This document shows positions 46,637 through 55,280 of a stretch of DNA of 64,000 nt, piece after piece. This stretch comes from Amycolatopsis orientalis DSM 43388 (GTDB lineage Bacteria > Actinomycetota > Actinomycetes > Mycobacteriales > Pseudonocardiaceae): NCBI RefSeq assembly GCF_000411975.1, contig NZ_ASXG01000195.1, positions 1 through 64,000 on the forward strand, written 5' to 3'. The notes below the pieces were generated by a model. It saw only the letters and a list, made by a program, of their open reading frames with translations, was not told the origin of the DNA and made no database searches. Position numbers and translations under genes: made by a program. Position 1 is the stretch's first letter; every line of letters begins with the position of its first letter.

Positions 46637-47674
46637 TCAGGATTCGCCGTTCTCGGAACCCCCGCCGAACTTGGCCCACACCTTGCTCGCCGTGTCCGCG
46701 ACCGTTTCTCCGACTTCGGTGAAGACCTTCGTCAGCGGATCGGCCGAGGCCGTCCAGGAATCCTTGTACGATTTCGCCGCGGATTTGAGGTCGTCCTTCC
46801 AGTCCGTGGCCGGCGCGTCGTCGTCGCGGCGGGGGTAGTCGCCGGTCAGGATCGCGCGGTATTCCTCCGACGCGGCCCATTTCTGCAGCTGCGTCGCGCG
46901 GACCACGGCGAACGGGTGGGTTTCCGTCTCGACGTGCTTCAGCTTCAGCAGGCTGTCCCGGATGTCTTCGCCCGCTTCGTATTCCGCTCCCTGCTGGAGG
47001 AAGGACGGGATGTCGATGCGGGACGGGTCGAGGCCGCCGGCGAGCTGGATCTGGGCGCGCAGCGCGGCGGTCGGGTCCTGGCCGCAGAGCAGGCCCGCGC
47101 GGTCGCACGACAGTTCCGCTTTCCGGTACCACTCGCTCAGCGCCGCGATGATCGCCCGGATGCCGAGCGCGCTGACCGGCGTCCAGGACATCGACATCTG
47201 GAGGTTGACCAGGCGCACCATGATCGTGCGGTAGACCGCGTGCCCGGACAGCACGTGCCCCATTTCGTGGCCGATGGCGAACCGCAGCGATTCCGGGCTC
47301 ATCTGGTCGACGAGCCCGGTGCTGATCCGGACGAACGGCTCGTCCATGCCGAGCGTGGACGCCTGCATCCGCGGGTCCTGGTAGACGAACAGGTTCGGCA
47401 CGGCGGGGAGATCGAGCGTCTCGGCGCATTCGCGGCGCAGCCGGTCGAGTTCCGGGTACTGCTTCGGCCCGACTCGGATCGACGAGGCCAGCGCCATCAG
47501 CCGCTCGCCGCGTTCGTTGTAGAAGCCGGAGACGGCCTTGATCACCTGAGCGAACCCGGGCACCGCGCGCAGGGTGGCGAGCGCGCCGCGGTCCACCGGG
47601 TGTTCGTAGGCTCTCGGGCTGATTCCCGGAAAACGCACCGCAGCGCGGCGCGCGGGTTCGATTTCCTCAGTCAT
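46637..47674 (-). CDS. M48-family metallopeptidase
   Basis: A 345-residue zinc peptidase with G-H-E-M-G-H-V-L-S-G-H (HExxH) near residue 138 and a downstream E in W-Y-R-K-A-E-L-S-C-D-R-A-G-L as the third ligand (ExxCD pattern). No strong membrane helices, so it resembles the soluble YcaL/Oma1-type group. The Lys/Ala-rich C-terminal 70 residues (W-K-D-D-L-K-S-A-A-K-S-Y-K) look coiled or disordered. It probably degrades damaged proteins. Both neighbours are unrelated. Confidence 0.88.
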   Translation of the reverse strand: MTEEIEPARRAAVRFPGISPRAYEHPVDRGALATLRAVPGFAQVIKAVSGFYNERGERLMALASSIRVGPKQYPELDRLRRECAETLDLPAVPNLFVYQDPRMQASTLGMDEPFVRISTGLVDQMSPESLRFAIGHEMGHVLSGHAVYRTIMVRLVNLQMSMSWTPVSALGIRAIIAALSEWYRKAELSCDRAGLLCGQDPTAALRAQIQLAGGLDPSRIDIPSFLQQGAEYEAGEDIRDSLLKLKHVETETHPFAVVRATQLQKWAASEEYRAILTGDYPRRDDDAPATDWKDDLKSAAKSYKDSWTASADPLTKVFTEVGETVADTASKVWAKFGGGSENGES

Positions 47675-47833
47675 GGCTCCCCCAATGAAGTCGTTGCCCG
47701 CAGCCTACTCAAAGCCGATCACCGGCCGGTCCGGCGGCGCCGCGATTCGACCGTTTTGCCGGACCGTGAGACCCGGCGGCTCCGCGGGACCGGCCGGATT
47801 GGATACGATGGCTGACGACTGCGGGGAGGCAGC

Positions 47834-48691
47834 GTGGCGCAAGGACCTGAAGAGCCCATTCCGGGCGTCGACCTCGACCGGCCAAGCGTGGCGCGGGTCT
47901 ACGACTGGTATCTCGGCGGCACGGCCAACTGGGCCATCGACCGCGAGTTCGGCAAGATGGTCCTCGCGGCGTTTCCGGCCGGGAAGTACTGCGCCCGGGC
48001 CAACCGCGCGTTTCTGCACCGCGCGGTGCGGCGTCTGGTGCGCCTCGGCGTGCGCCAGTTCGTCGACATCGGCTCCGGCGTTCCCACGATGGGCAACGTG
48101 CACCAGATCGCCGACGAGGTCGCGGAGGATTCCCGCGTCGTCTACCTCGACCGCGAACCCGTCGCGGTCGCGCACTCGCGGATTCTCCTGGAGCGCCACG
48201 GCGACCCCGAACGCCACGCGGTGATCCAGGGCGATCTTCGCGAACCGGAAAACCTCTGGCAATCCGTCGCGGACACCGGCGTCATCGATCTCGACCGGCC
48301 GCTGGCCTTGCTGGTCACCGCGGTGCTGCACATCGAGCAGCCCGGCCCGGACGGGCGCGACCTCGGGCCGGAGGCCATCGCGCAATACCGGGAAATGCTC
48401 CCCTCGGGGTCGTATCTGGTCTTGTCGCAGATCACCAATGAGGGACTGCCGGAGGACCTCGCGAAGCAATTGCGCACGGTCATCGAACTGTACGACACCA
48501 ATGTCAGCAAGCACGTGCTGCGCTCCGCCGCGGAAATCCGCGCCCTGTTCGGCGACTTCGAGCTGCTGGACCCGGGCGTCACGTGGACCGCTGCCTGGCA
48601 TCCCGAGGAAAGCGGACCGGACACTCCCGTAGTCGACTTCGCGCATCCGAGCGAGGCGGCGATGCTGGCCGGGGTCCCACGCAAGTCCTGA
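47834..48691 (+). CDS. PF04672-family SAM-dependent methyltransferase (copy 2)
   Basis: A 285-residue paralogue of the protein at 1823: the same P-S-V-A-R-V-Y-D-W-Y-L-G-G signature, F-V-D-I-G-S-G-V-P-T-M-G motif I, and Y-L-D-R-E-P-V for the adenosine-contacting strand. Here no DUF397 or Scr1-type regulator is adjacent. GTG 47834 follows GGGGAGG. A hairpin at 48704 ends the transcript. Confidence 0.9.
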   Translation: MAQGPEEPIPGVDLDRPSVARVYDWYLGGTANWAIDREFGKMVLAAFPAGKYCARANRAFLHRAVRRLVRLGVRQFVDIGSGVPTMGNVHQIADEVAEDSRVVYLDREPVAVAHSRILLERHGDPERHAVIQGDLREPENLWQSVADTGVIDLDRPLALLVTAVLHIEQPGPDGRDLGPEAIAQYREMLPSGSYLVLSQITNEGLPEDLAKQLRTVIELYDTNVSKHVLRSAAEIRALFGDFELLDPGVTWTAAWHPEESGPDTPVVDFAHPSEAAMLAGVPRKS

Positions 48692-48703
48692 GCGACCCGG
48701 AAA

Positions 48704-48720
48704 CCGTTGCGGCGCAACGG
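48704..48720 (+). terminator. Hairpin terminator after methyltransferase
   Basis: CCGTTGC-GGC-GCAACGG, a perfect seven-base-pair stem, 13 bases after the stop codon. Confidence 0.7.
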
Positions 48721-49125
48721 GAAGTTGATCATCGCCGAGACACCCGGAGCGTTGCTCGAGTACCCGGCTGTTTCGCGGTTACACGTCCTTCTCCCGGGAA
48801 GTTTTTGTTACCTGGCACACCGCTCCGCGAGCATCCACAATGGACGATGGGCTCGATGTCGCTCACAAGGGTGACCTCTTCGTGAATTCCCGTGGAAGCG
48901 CGCCGGTTCGCTCGGCGGCGGCCACCACCGGATTTGATCTCGGCGGCGTTCGCGGACGACCTGCCGAACTGTCCGTCCCACAAGGACACCGCAAGCCGCG
49001 GCTAGCGATCAAATCCTTGCCGGATAACGAGATTCGAGGCGGTTGCCTACCTCCGAGCCGCGGTGTACACACGGCCAGGTGTCGGGATTACCAAGGTTGC
49101 CGCCAGCCGCGCTGGCACCCGGTCG
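48721..49125. other. Gap before the secreted protein gene
   Basis: About 400 bases. Around 48770-48815 is less GC-rich (AAGTTTTTGTTACC) and could hold a promoter. Open frames on both strands lack recognisable domains; the 48840 plus-strand frame overlaps the next gene in a different frame and is probably spurious. Confidence 0.45.
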
Positions 49126-50031
49126 GTGCGGCTGATTCCCGTGCCGCATCAGCCCGCGTGGATGGTGCGGCTGCTCGTCGCGCTCGGGCTGCTGGCGGGA
49201 AGCTGGCTGATCGGCGCCCTCGTCGGCGGAAGCTCCGCAGCGGCCGATCCGCCGGACGGGAAGTGTCCGGTGCCGGTGCTGCGGACGGGCGGGATCTGCC
49301 AATTGGCGGGCCCTGCTTCGAAAGAGGCATCGGCGGACCGTCTGTCGGCCAAAGCCCGCGATCCGAGCACGGACGGCCAGGCTGGACGCCCGGAAGGCGA
49401 GGAGGCTGCGCGCCTGCCGGACATCATGGGCGTGGGCAAGCAGGTGCTGGACAGGACGACCCGGACCGCGCTGAGCCACCGGACGGTCTCGGCGGTGCCG
49501 AACAGGCAAGCGCGCCAGCTGCAGTCGGTCACCGACGAGATTCGGGCACCGGTCGAGAACACTGTCCGCCTGGTCACGGACGAGTCGCACAGCTCCGGCG
49601 TCGCCCATGCCGCACAGTCGATCGGCAACCGGATCCTCCCGGCTCCTTACCCGGACCGCGTCCAGCCAATTGCCAGAAAGCCACCCTCCGCGGGCGGTGT
49701 GCGTGCAGTCACCGCTCCCCCGGTCGGCAGGAGAAACGACCGGGCCGCTCCCCGCACCGCACCGCGAAGCAACTCCACGCCGAGCCCGCACAAATCCAGT
49801 ACCGGCGACGGCGCCGAAGGGCTTCCCGCACAGACCAAGGCTTCATCCTGCGCCTCACTGGCTCCGGCCGGTGACGGCGCGACGTCGAGTCAGGCTGGCG
49901 TCGGCGGGGTCGTCGCGCTGGTCGTGAGCACTGGCCGCGTGGCACCGCGCAGCCCGGCCGGAACGCCGGGCGCACGATCGCGGAGAAGCCCGCGCTCGAT
50001 GGCGGATCTGCCGACCGTTTTCCCTGACTGA
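49126..50031 (+). CDS. Secreted or membrane-anchored hypothetical protein
   Basis: About 301 residues. The N-terminus has a signal or anchor segment (W-M-V-R-L-L-V-A-L-G-L-L-A-G-S-W-L-I-G-A) followed by A-A-A-D-P-P, a likely cleavage point, and two Cys (C-P-V-P-V-L-R-T-G-G-I-C). The rest is Ser/Pro/Arg-rich and low-complexity; S-S-C-A-S-L near residue 240 has another Cys. No family recognised. The start is uncertain: GTG 49126 fits the signal peptide best, GTG 49063 gives 21 extra residues. It lies just upstream of the peptide/M50 locus but no link is shown. Confidence 0.6.
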   Translation: MRLIPVPHQPAWMVRLLVALGLLAGSWLIGALVGGSSAAADPPDGKCPVPVLRTGGICQLAGPASKEASADRLSAKARDPSTDGQAGRPEGEEAARLPDIMGVGKQVLDRTTRTALSHRTVSAVPNRQARQLQSVTDEIRAPVENTVRLVTDESHSSGVAHAAQSIGNRILPAPYPDRVQPIARKPPSAGGVRAVTAPPVGRRNDRAAPRTAPRSNSTPSPHKSSTGDGAEGLPAQTKASSCASLAPAGDGATSSQAGVGGVVALVVSTGRVAPRSPAGTPGARSRRSPRSMADLPTVFPD

Positions 50032-50157
50032 CCAGGGCCGAACCCCCTCGCGCGCCGCGCCCGGCGGTGCGCGGTTTCCCTCGGCTTGCTGTGTCCTCCC
50101 GGCGACCTGCCCGGAGCGGCCCGGAGCCTCCGACCCGACGAGGAAGGTCCTGTCCCT

Positions 50158-50418
50158 ATGGAGTGGAACTTGCGGCTGGCCGCGGCCCGGCGCGGCATCT
50201 GGACCGCGACCGACCTGCGTACCCGCCTGGCCGCGCATGGCCTGGCGGTGTCCGCCGGGAAGATGTCCAAATGGTGGTCCGGGCGACCGGCCAGCGTCAA
50301 ACTCGGCGACCTGGACGCGCTGTGCGCGGTGCTGGGCTGTCCGGTGGACGAACTGCTCGTGCCCGAGCGAACGAGCCGCCCGCGGCTGACGCCGGTGCCC
50401 GCGCGCCACGCCCGCTGA
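50158..50418 (+). CDS. Small XRE-family DNA-binding protein
   Basis: An 86-residue single-domain Cro/C1-type protein: L-R-L-A-A-A-R-R-G-I-W-T-A-T-D-L at helix 1, A-V-S-A-G-K-M-S-K-W-W-S-G as the recognition region, and D-L-D-A-L-C-A-V-L-G-C-P-V-D-E-L-L, the typical last helix. A strong GAGGAAGG site precedes ATG 50158. It is the first gene of the peptide/M50 locus on the same strand and may regulate the two precursor-like genes; a dyad GTTTC (50467-50471)/GAAAC (50481-50485) lies in the gap before them. Confidence 0.85.
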   Translation: MEWNLRLAAARRGIWTATDLRTRLAAHGLAVSAGKMSKWWSGRPASVKLGDLDALCAVLGCPVDELLVPERTSRPRLTPVPARHAR

Positions 50419-50687
50419 CCGCGAGCAAAATTTGTCCCTGAATCGCGAAGCGCTGGGCTGGCTCCCGTTTCAGGAATTCCGAAACAATGTCCGGCACGCT
50501 GAACTCTCCTCACTTTCCCTTGCCGGTCACGAAAATCCGGGGTTTGCCCCCGCTTCGCGCGAGGTGTTACAAAGGGGTCGCCGCATTCGCGGGACCCGGG
50601 AAATACCCAACCGAGCGTCTTCGCACGGCGGAGAGCTCTTTTCCGGGATTGATCGAAAAGAAAGATCGAGAACGAAAAAGGAGCATC

Positions 50688-51005
50688 ATGGATTCGGTGA
50701 AGTTCGAGGAACTGGACGCGCTGGCCGCCGAGGTGCTGCCGGAGCGCGCGGTGCTGGGCATCGTGTCCACGCCGTTCAACAACGCCGGCGGCGGCGCGAA
50801 CGGCTCCGCGTCGAGCAGCTCGGCGGCCGCCTCGGGCGGCAACACGGTCGTCTACGACGGCGGCAACCACGGCGCCACGGCGCTGTCGGCCTGCCAGTCC
50901 TCGCACTCCGAGGGCACCCCTGGCCTGACCGGGACGCTCGGGCTGGGCTCCAACAACCCCGGCGAGACCATGAGCTGCACCCCGGCGGCCGTGTCCAGCT
51001 ACTGA
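50688..51005 (+). CDS. Candidate precursor peptide A, 105 residues
   Basis: A small protein with a two-part layout shared with the next gene. An acidic helical leader-like block (residues 5-26; L-D-A-L-A-A-E-V-L-P-E-R-A-V-L) leads to a Gly/Ser/Asn/Ala-rich spacer, then a C-terminal block: A-C-Q-S-S-H-S-E-G, L-G-L-G, and S-C-T-P-A-A-V-S-S (Cys 69 and 97). No signal peptide. Perfect AAAAAGGAG ribosome site before ATG 50688. With an M50 protease two genes on, it resembles a ribosomally made, processed peptide precursor. That role is inference; no known precursor family was recognised. Confidence 0.75.
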   Translation: MDSVKFEELDALAAEVLPERAVLGIVSTPFNNAGGGANGSASSSSAAASGGNTVVYDGGNHGATALSACQSSHSEGTPGLTGTLGLGSNNPGETMSCTPAAVSSY

Positions 51006-51125
51006 GCACGGTGACCGCCCCCGTCCAGGCGGGCCGAGGGACACCCGCGGGGCGGAGCCGGCCGTTGCCCGGCCCCGCCCCGTGCGGCCGAAACCCCAGA
51101 CGACAGCGGAAAGAAGGCGACCACC

Positions 51126-51431
51126 GTGCATCAAGCCAAGCCCATCGCGGGGTCCGCTCCGGCGGACGCACGTTTCGCGGCGCTGGACGCGCTGTCCGGG
51201 GAGGTGCTGCCGGCCCGCACGGCGCTCTCCGCGGTCACCGGCAACCCCGCCGCTCCGACGGCCGACCCGGGCCGCTACGCGGTGCCCGACGGGCACGGCG
51301 GGACCGTCTACTACGCCTGCCAGACCACCCACAGCGAGGGCAGCGGCGGAGTGGTCGGGGCGCTCGGGCTCGGCCAGCCGCCGTCGACGACCACGAGCTG
51401 CCTGCCGGCCGCCGTCGAGAGCCACGGATGA
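51126..51431 (+). CDS. Candidate precursor peptide B, 101 residues
   Basis: A paralogue of peptide A. The leader block is L-D-A-L-S-G-E-V-L-P-A-R-T-A-L (residues 20-34), and the C-terminal block has A-C-Q-T-T-H-S-E-G, L-G-L-G and S-C-L-P-A-A-V-E-S with Cys 65 and 92. The spacing between Cys is 27 against 28 in A. The linker is shorter and Pro/Asp-rich. Start GTG 51126 with GAAAGAAGG upstream. About 120 bases separate it from A. The two conserved blocks with free linkers indicate selection on leader and core, as in two-component peptides. Confidence 0.75.
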   Translation: MHQAKPIAGSAPADARFAALDALSGEVLPARTALSAVTGNPAAPTADPGRYAVPDGHGGTVYYACQTTHSEGSGGVVGALGLGQPPSTTTSCLPAAVESHG

Positions 51432-51741
51432 CGCCGCGCGCAGTGGCCTGATCCGGATCCGCTTGCTCACGCGGGGAGCACCGGCAGCCAAACCGCGGCC
51501 GCCGCTGACCGACCGCACCGGGCACCCGCAGCGCTGGTGCGCGCGAAACTCCCGCAGCCACCAGCCGCCGCTGACCGACTCCGCCCGCCCCACCAGGCAC
51601 CAGCAACGTCGCTCGGGCAAAGCCCGCAGCAGCCAACACAGACAGCACCGGCGTAAGCGAAATCCCGAACCTAGGCGAACATCCGCACCAGCCGCTGTGC
51701 ACCCGCCGCCAGCGAAGACCTCAGCCCCGGAGAGGACCGTC
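51432..51741. other. Gap between peptide B and M50 protease
   Basis: About 310 bases with an imperfect direct repeat (CCGCCGCTGACCGAC at about 51500-51514, recurring about 67 bases later) and stretches of CAGC/CAAC. No further precursor peptide was found in any frame. The length and repeats would suit an internal promoter or an attenuator that lets peptide mRNA exceed protease mRNA. Confidence 0.45.
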
Positions 51742-53643
51742 ATGTGCCCGCATCCCGGACTTCCCGCCACCGCGGACGACGCTGCCGTGCCTGCCGCTCC
51801 GGGCGGCGAATCCGAAGCGGCGGCACGGATCGGGGAAGCCGGGCCGGTCGGGTTGCTGCCGGACACCGAGCCGGTCGGGGAATTCCGGGGCAGCGGGTAC
51901 CGCGAGCCGCCGCTGCTCGTCACGCGCACCGACGGGCAGCTCGTGCGGCTGCCCGCGCTGCTGTACCTGATCGTCCGGCTGCTGGTCGCCCAGCAAGCCT
52001 TCGTGCCGGCGGACCCCGAGGAGACCGGACACCGGGACGACGCCGGCACTTTGGCGAAGGTCGCCGCGGCCGCCAGCGAGCAGTCCGGGCTGCGGCTGGA
52101 AGCCGAGCACCTCGCGTACCTGCTGGACCGCAAGCTCGCCCCGCTCGGACTGACCACCTACGCCGACGGCACCGTCCCGGAACTGGCCCGGCACAACCCT
52201 TTCCTCGCCTTGCGGGTGCGGGTCCAGGTGCTCGCCCCGGCGGCCACGTGGGTCCTCGGCGGGATGCTGGGGTGGCTGTTCTTCCCGGTCGTGATCGCGC
52301 TCCTGCTGGCCGCGGCCGGCGTCGCGGAGTGGTGGCTGCTCGCCGGGCACAGCGTGTCCGACGCGATGAGCAGCACCCTCGCCGACCCGATCGGCGTGCT
52401 GACGGTGCTCGGCCTGGCGGTCGCGTCGACCGGGTTCCACGAATGCGGGCACGCCGCCGCCTGCCGCTATTCCGGTGCCGTGCCCGGCGGGATGGGGGCC
52501 GGGATTTACCTGGTGTGGCCCGCTTTCTACACCGACATCACCGATACCTACCGGCTCGGCCGCGCCGGGCGGCTGCGCACCGATCTGGGCGGCGTGTACT
52601 TCAACGCGATCTTCGCGGTGGCCCTCGCCGCGGCCTACTTCAGCACCGGGTGGGCACCGCTGCTGGTGGCGGTGCTTTCGGTGAACCTGGAGATCGTGCA
52701 GCAACTCCTGCCCACGCTGCGTTTCGACGGCTACTACCTGATGGCCGACCTCGTCGGCGTCCCGGACCTGTACCGCTACATCGGCCCGATCCTCTCCCAC
52801 TACCTCCTGCGCCGCCCCCGCGACGAGCGGTTGGACGCGTTGAAGCGCTGGCCGCAGACCGCCGTCACGACGTGGGTGCTGCTGATCGTGCCCGCTCTCG
52901 CGCTGGAGCTGGGCTATCTCGCCTGGCAGGTCCCGGGATTGGTGCGCACCGACGCGCAAGCGGCGTCCGGCCTGATTTCCCGCGCCGCGGCCGATCCGCA
53001 TCCCGTCCTGGGCGCGATTTCCGCGGCGGTGCAGATTTTGCTGCTGGCGTTGCCGATCGCCGGGATCGTCGCGATCGCCTGGCAGCTCGGCCGTGCGATG
53101 TGGCGGCTGGCGCGGCGACGCCTTCCCGGACTGTTCCTCCGGAGCACCGACGGACCGGAACCGACCCGGCGACGCCGCCTGGCGTTCGGCGCGCTCGCCG
53201 CCGCGGTGGCGATTCCCGTCGGCGGAGGGGTCGGCTGGGCGTTGGGCGTCCTGCCGGGCAATCAGCCGGGGGAACCGGCGGCAGCCAACCCGGTGCCCGC
53301 GATGCCCCGCTCAAGCCCGCCCGCCGCACCACCGCCGCCTCCTTCTTCCTCTCCCGCACCCGCTCCGGCGCCCACCCCGTCGGACGCGGTGGCGGCGAGG
53401 GAAACCGCTCCGGAACCCCAGCCCCAGGCCGAAACCCACCGCCCGGTCCAGCGCAGCACGGTTCCGTCCCGAACTCAGCGTGCGGCTGCACCGACCGAGC
53501 CGGCCGGGCACCGCGACACCGGCGCCCCGGCCGCACCGTCCACTTCGGACGGAAACAATGCGCCGGCCGAAAGCGGACCGCCGCCGTTGTCGCCGACCAA
53601 GAGCCCGTCCTGCCCGCTGCTGGGCGTCTCGATGAATTGCTGA
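51742..53643 (+). CDS. YydH-like M50 membrane metalloprotease with RRE-like N-terminus
   Basis: A 633-residue site-2-protease-family protein. Residues about 40-150 look like a PqqD/winged-helix region (R-T-D-G-Q-L-V-R-L-P-A-L-L-Y, then L-L-D-R-K-L-A-P-L-G-L), as in peptide-binding N-termini of YydH-like proteins. The zinc site is in a membrane helix, F-H-E-C-G-H (His 233, His 237), with F-D-G-Y-Y-L-M-A-D (Asp about 329) as third ligand. Several more helices to about 520 precede a Pro/Ala-rich exported tail ending in S-P-S-C-P-L-L-G and a terminal Cys. Likely maturation or release protease for the two peptides upstream. ATG 51742 follows GGAGAGG. Confidence 0.85.
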   Translation: MCPHPGLPATADDAAVPAAPGGESEAAARIGEAGPVGLLPDTEPVGEFRGSGYREPPLLVTRTDGQLVRLPALLYLIVRLLVAQQAFVPADPEETGHRDDAGTLAKVAAAASEQSGLRLEAEHLAYLLDRKLAPLGLTTYADGTVPELARHNPFLALRVRVQVLAPAATWVLGGMLGWLFFPVVIALLLAAAGVAEWWLLAGHSVSDAMSSTLADPIGVLTVLGLAVASTGFHECGHAAACRYSGAVPGGMGAGIYLVWPAFYTDITDTYRLGRAGRLRTDLGGVYFNAIFAVALAAAYFSTGWAPLLVAVLSVNLEIVQQLLPTLRFDGYYLMADLVGVPDLYRYIGPILSHYLLRRPRDERLDALKRWPQTAVTTWVLLIVPALALELGYLAWQVPGLVRTDAQAASGLISRAAADPHPVLGAISAAVQILLLALPIAGIVAIAWQLGRAMWRLARRRLPGLFLRSTDGPEPTRRRRLAFGALAAAVAIPVGGGVGWALGVLPGNQPGEPAAANPVPAMPRSSPPAAPPPPPSSSPAPAPAPTPSDAVAARETAPEPQPQAETHRPVQRSTVPSRTQRAAAPTEPAGHRDTGAPAAPSTSDGNNAPAESGPPPLSPTKSPSCPLLGVSMNC

Positions 53644-53656
53644 GGAGTTGGTTGCC

Positions 53657-54007
53657 ATGCCCGTACCGCGCACGATCCACCGAACGGCGTTCACCGTCGC
53701 GACCGCACTCGCCGGCGGAGTCCTCGCCGCCGGGACCGCGGCCGCGGACGCCTCGCCGCCGCTGTCGAATCCGTTGAACCGCTCCGCTTCCGCGACGGCC
53801 ACCAGTTCCGGCGGAGCCGCGCACGCGGTGGCGCAATGCCCGTCCGGCTATCAGGTCTCGTCGGGCGGCTACGCGGTTTCCAGCTACGGACCCACCGTCT
53901 ACACGAACCGGCCCACCGACGACGGCACGGGCTGGGAAGTCTACGCGAGCGGAAAAACCGAGAAACCGTTCCAGCTCAAGGCATACGCCCGCTGCACGCT
54001 GGTCTGA
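53657..54007 (+). CDS. Small secreted protein, Cys-paired beta domain
   Basis: A 116-residue exported protein. Signal peptide with R-T-I-H-R-T, a hydrophobic core A-L-A-G-G-V-L-A-A-G and A-A-A-D-A cleavage. The mature part has A-Q-C-P-S-G-Y-Q-V-S-S-G-G-Y, N-R-P-T-D-D-G-T-G-W-E-V-Y-A-S-G and ends L-K-A-Y-A-R-C-T-L-V, a pattern seen in many actinomycete secreted proteins with one predicted disulphide. GAGGAG precedes ATG 53657, 13 bases after the M50 stop, so it is probably co-transcribed. Confidence 0.8.
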   Translation: MPVPRTIHRTAFTVATALAGGVLAAGTAAADASPPLSNPLNRSASATATSSGGAAHAVAQCPSGYQVSSGGYAVSSYGPTVYTNRPTDDGTGWEVYASGKTEKPFQLKAYARCTLV

Positions 54008-54036
54008 CCCGCCCACGGAACGAAAGGTGAGTTGTC

Positions 54037-54312
54037 ATGTCCGATACCCCTCGCTGGTGCCGAATCGCGACGGTCGCCGCCGGTGCGGCACTGACCTTCG
54101 GCGCGATGACCGCGACCGCCGGCGCGACGCAAGCGTGTCCGATGTCCGTCCCGGCGGACCAGGGAATCCACGGCTGCGGTCCGATTCACCGCGACCCACC
54201 GGCGCCGGCTCAGCCAGGTTCGCCGGAACAACTGGCCCAGATCCTGCCGACGGTGAGCGTGCCGGCGAACGGCACTCGAGCGCAGCCCGGGCCGGGCGCT
54301 CCGGCGCGGTGA
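54037..54312 (+). CDS. Small secreted protein, 91 residues
   Basis: A signal peptide (R-W-C-R-I-A-T-V-A-A-G-A-A-L-T-F-G-A-M-T, cleavage near G-A-T-Q-A) leads to a short mature chain of about 60 residues with two Cys (Q-A-C-P-M, H-G-C-G-P) then a Pro/Ala-rich tail. No family recognised. GAAAGGTGAG lies before ATG 54037, about 30 bases after the previous gene, so it is the last gene of the peptide/M50 locus and convergent to the beta-propeller gene. Confidence 0.7.
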   Translation: MSDTPRWCRIATVAAGAALTFGAMTATAGATQACPMSVPADQGIHGCGPIHRDPPAPAQPGSPEQLAQILPTVSVPANGTRAQPGPGAPAR

Positions 54313-54319
54313 AGCCGCT

Positions 54320-55264
54320 TCACGGATGCAGTTCCGCCCGCAGCAGCATGGCGTTGCGGAAGATCCCGTCCGGCGGGGCGGTCGTGCCGCCGTCCGTGGT
54401 CACGTAAAGCACCCGGCCCTCCCCGCCCGGCGCCCAGGCCGCACTGGACGGCCCGACCAGGAGTTCGTCGAACGGCTCGCCCGCGATGTGCCGGACTTCG
54501 CTGCCGTGCCGCGGAACGAGCGGCACCCGGTCGAGCGTGTTCGCGCGATGCCTGGTGACGTAAGCGAATCCGGCCTCCTCGTCGAGGGCGAAGTCGTCCG
54601 CGTTGTCGATCGCGGCCACGAATTCCGCACCGCCGGCCGGTTCCAGCGTGGCCGGGTCGACCGGGACGCGCATGAACACTTTCTGTGCGGTGGACGTGTA
54701 GTAGAGATACTCGGTGCGCGCGCTGTACCGCACTCCGTTGACGCCGGGTTGGCGCGGCGGAGCGACCTCGGCGTCCGGGTCGTCGGCCATGGTGTCGTGC
54801 TCCAGCCAGACCCGGGCCCGCGCGCTCCGGGCGTCGGCATCCAGGTCGACGCGCCAGATCAATCCGGCGAAGCAGTCGGCGACGGCCAGCACTCCGCTGC
54901 CGAGCAGACAGCTGCCGTTGAGTGCGCGCACGCGGTCGTCGAAGGTGTAGATGATTTCCGGAGCGACCGGCTCCCCCGGTGTCCATCTGGTGAGGTCGAG
55001 CCGGACCAGGTGCGATTCGTGGGTGGTGTACCCCTCGGTCAGGCTGAGCACGAAAACGTCGGGCCGGACTTCGACGATCCCGGTCACCGGGTGGTCGAAG
55101 CGGTGCACGAGAACGGGGCCCGGCGCGAGCCACAGTTCCTGCTGCAGAAGGACGGTGACCAGCACTGATCCGTCGGAACGGACGGCGAGGTTTTCCGGGA
55201 AGTACTTCTCCGGGAAGGACGCGACCGGGGTCAGCGTGACGTCGGGGACGGGGGCCATGGGCAT
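54320..55264 (-). CDS. SMP-30/strictosidine-synthase-like beta-propeller protein
   Basis: A 314-residue six-bladed propeller: P-E-K-Y-F-P-E-N-L-A-V-R-S-D-G-S-V-L-V-T, L-N-G-S-C-L-L-G-S-G-V-L-A-V-A-D, G-V-N-G-V-R-Y-S, Y-Y-T-S-T-A-Q and D-D-F-A-L-D-E-E-A-G-F-A-Y-V-T-R-H are typical blade strands (N-G and D at the metal-binding positions of SMP-30 lactonases). No signal peptide is evident. It is probably a lactonase or a small-molecule-binding protein. It is divergent from TetR across a clear operator-like dyad. Confidence 0.8.
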   Translation of the reverse strand: MPMAPVPDVTLTPVASFPEKYFPENLAVRSDGSVLVTVLLQQELWLAPGPVLVHRFDHPVTGIVEVRPDVFVLSLTEGYTTHESHLVRLDLTRWTPGEPVAPEIIYTFDDRVRALNGSCLLGSGVLAVADCFAGLIWRVDLDADARSARARVWLEHDTMADDPDAEVAPPRQPGVNGVRYSARTEYLYYTSTAQKVFMRVPVDPATLEPAGGAEFVAAIDNADDFALDEEAGFAYVTRHRANTLDRVPLVPRHGSEVRHIAGEPFDELLVGPSSAAWAPGGEGRVLYVTTDGGTTAPPDGIFRNAMLLRAELHP

Positions 55265-55280
55265 GCGGCACTCTCCACAT

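Noticed and set aside
48840..49874. A 344-codon plus-strand frame overlapping the secreted-protein gene
   Set aside because: No good ribosome site or domains; the overlapping frame from 49126 has a clear signal peptide.
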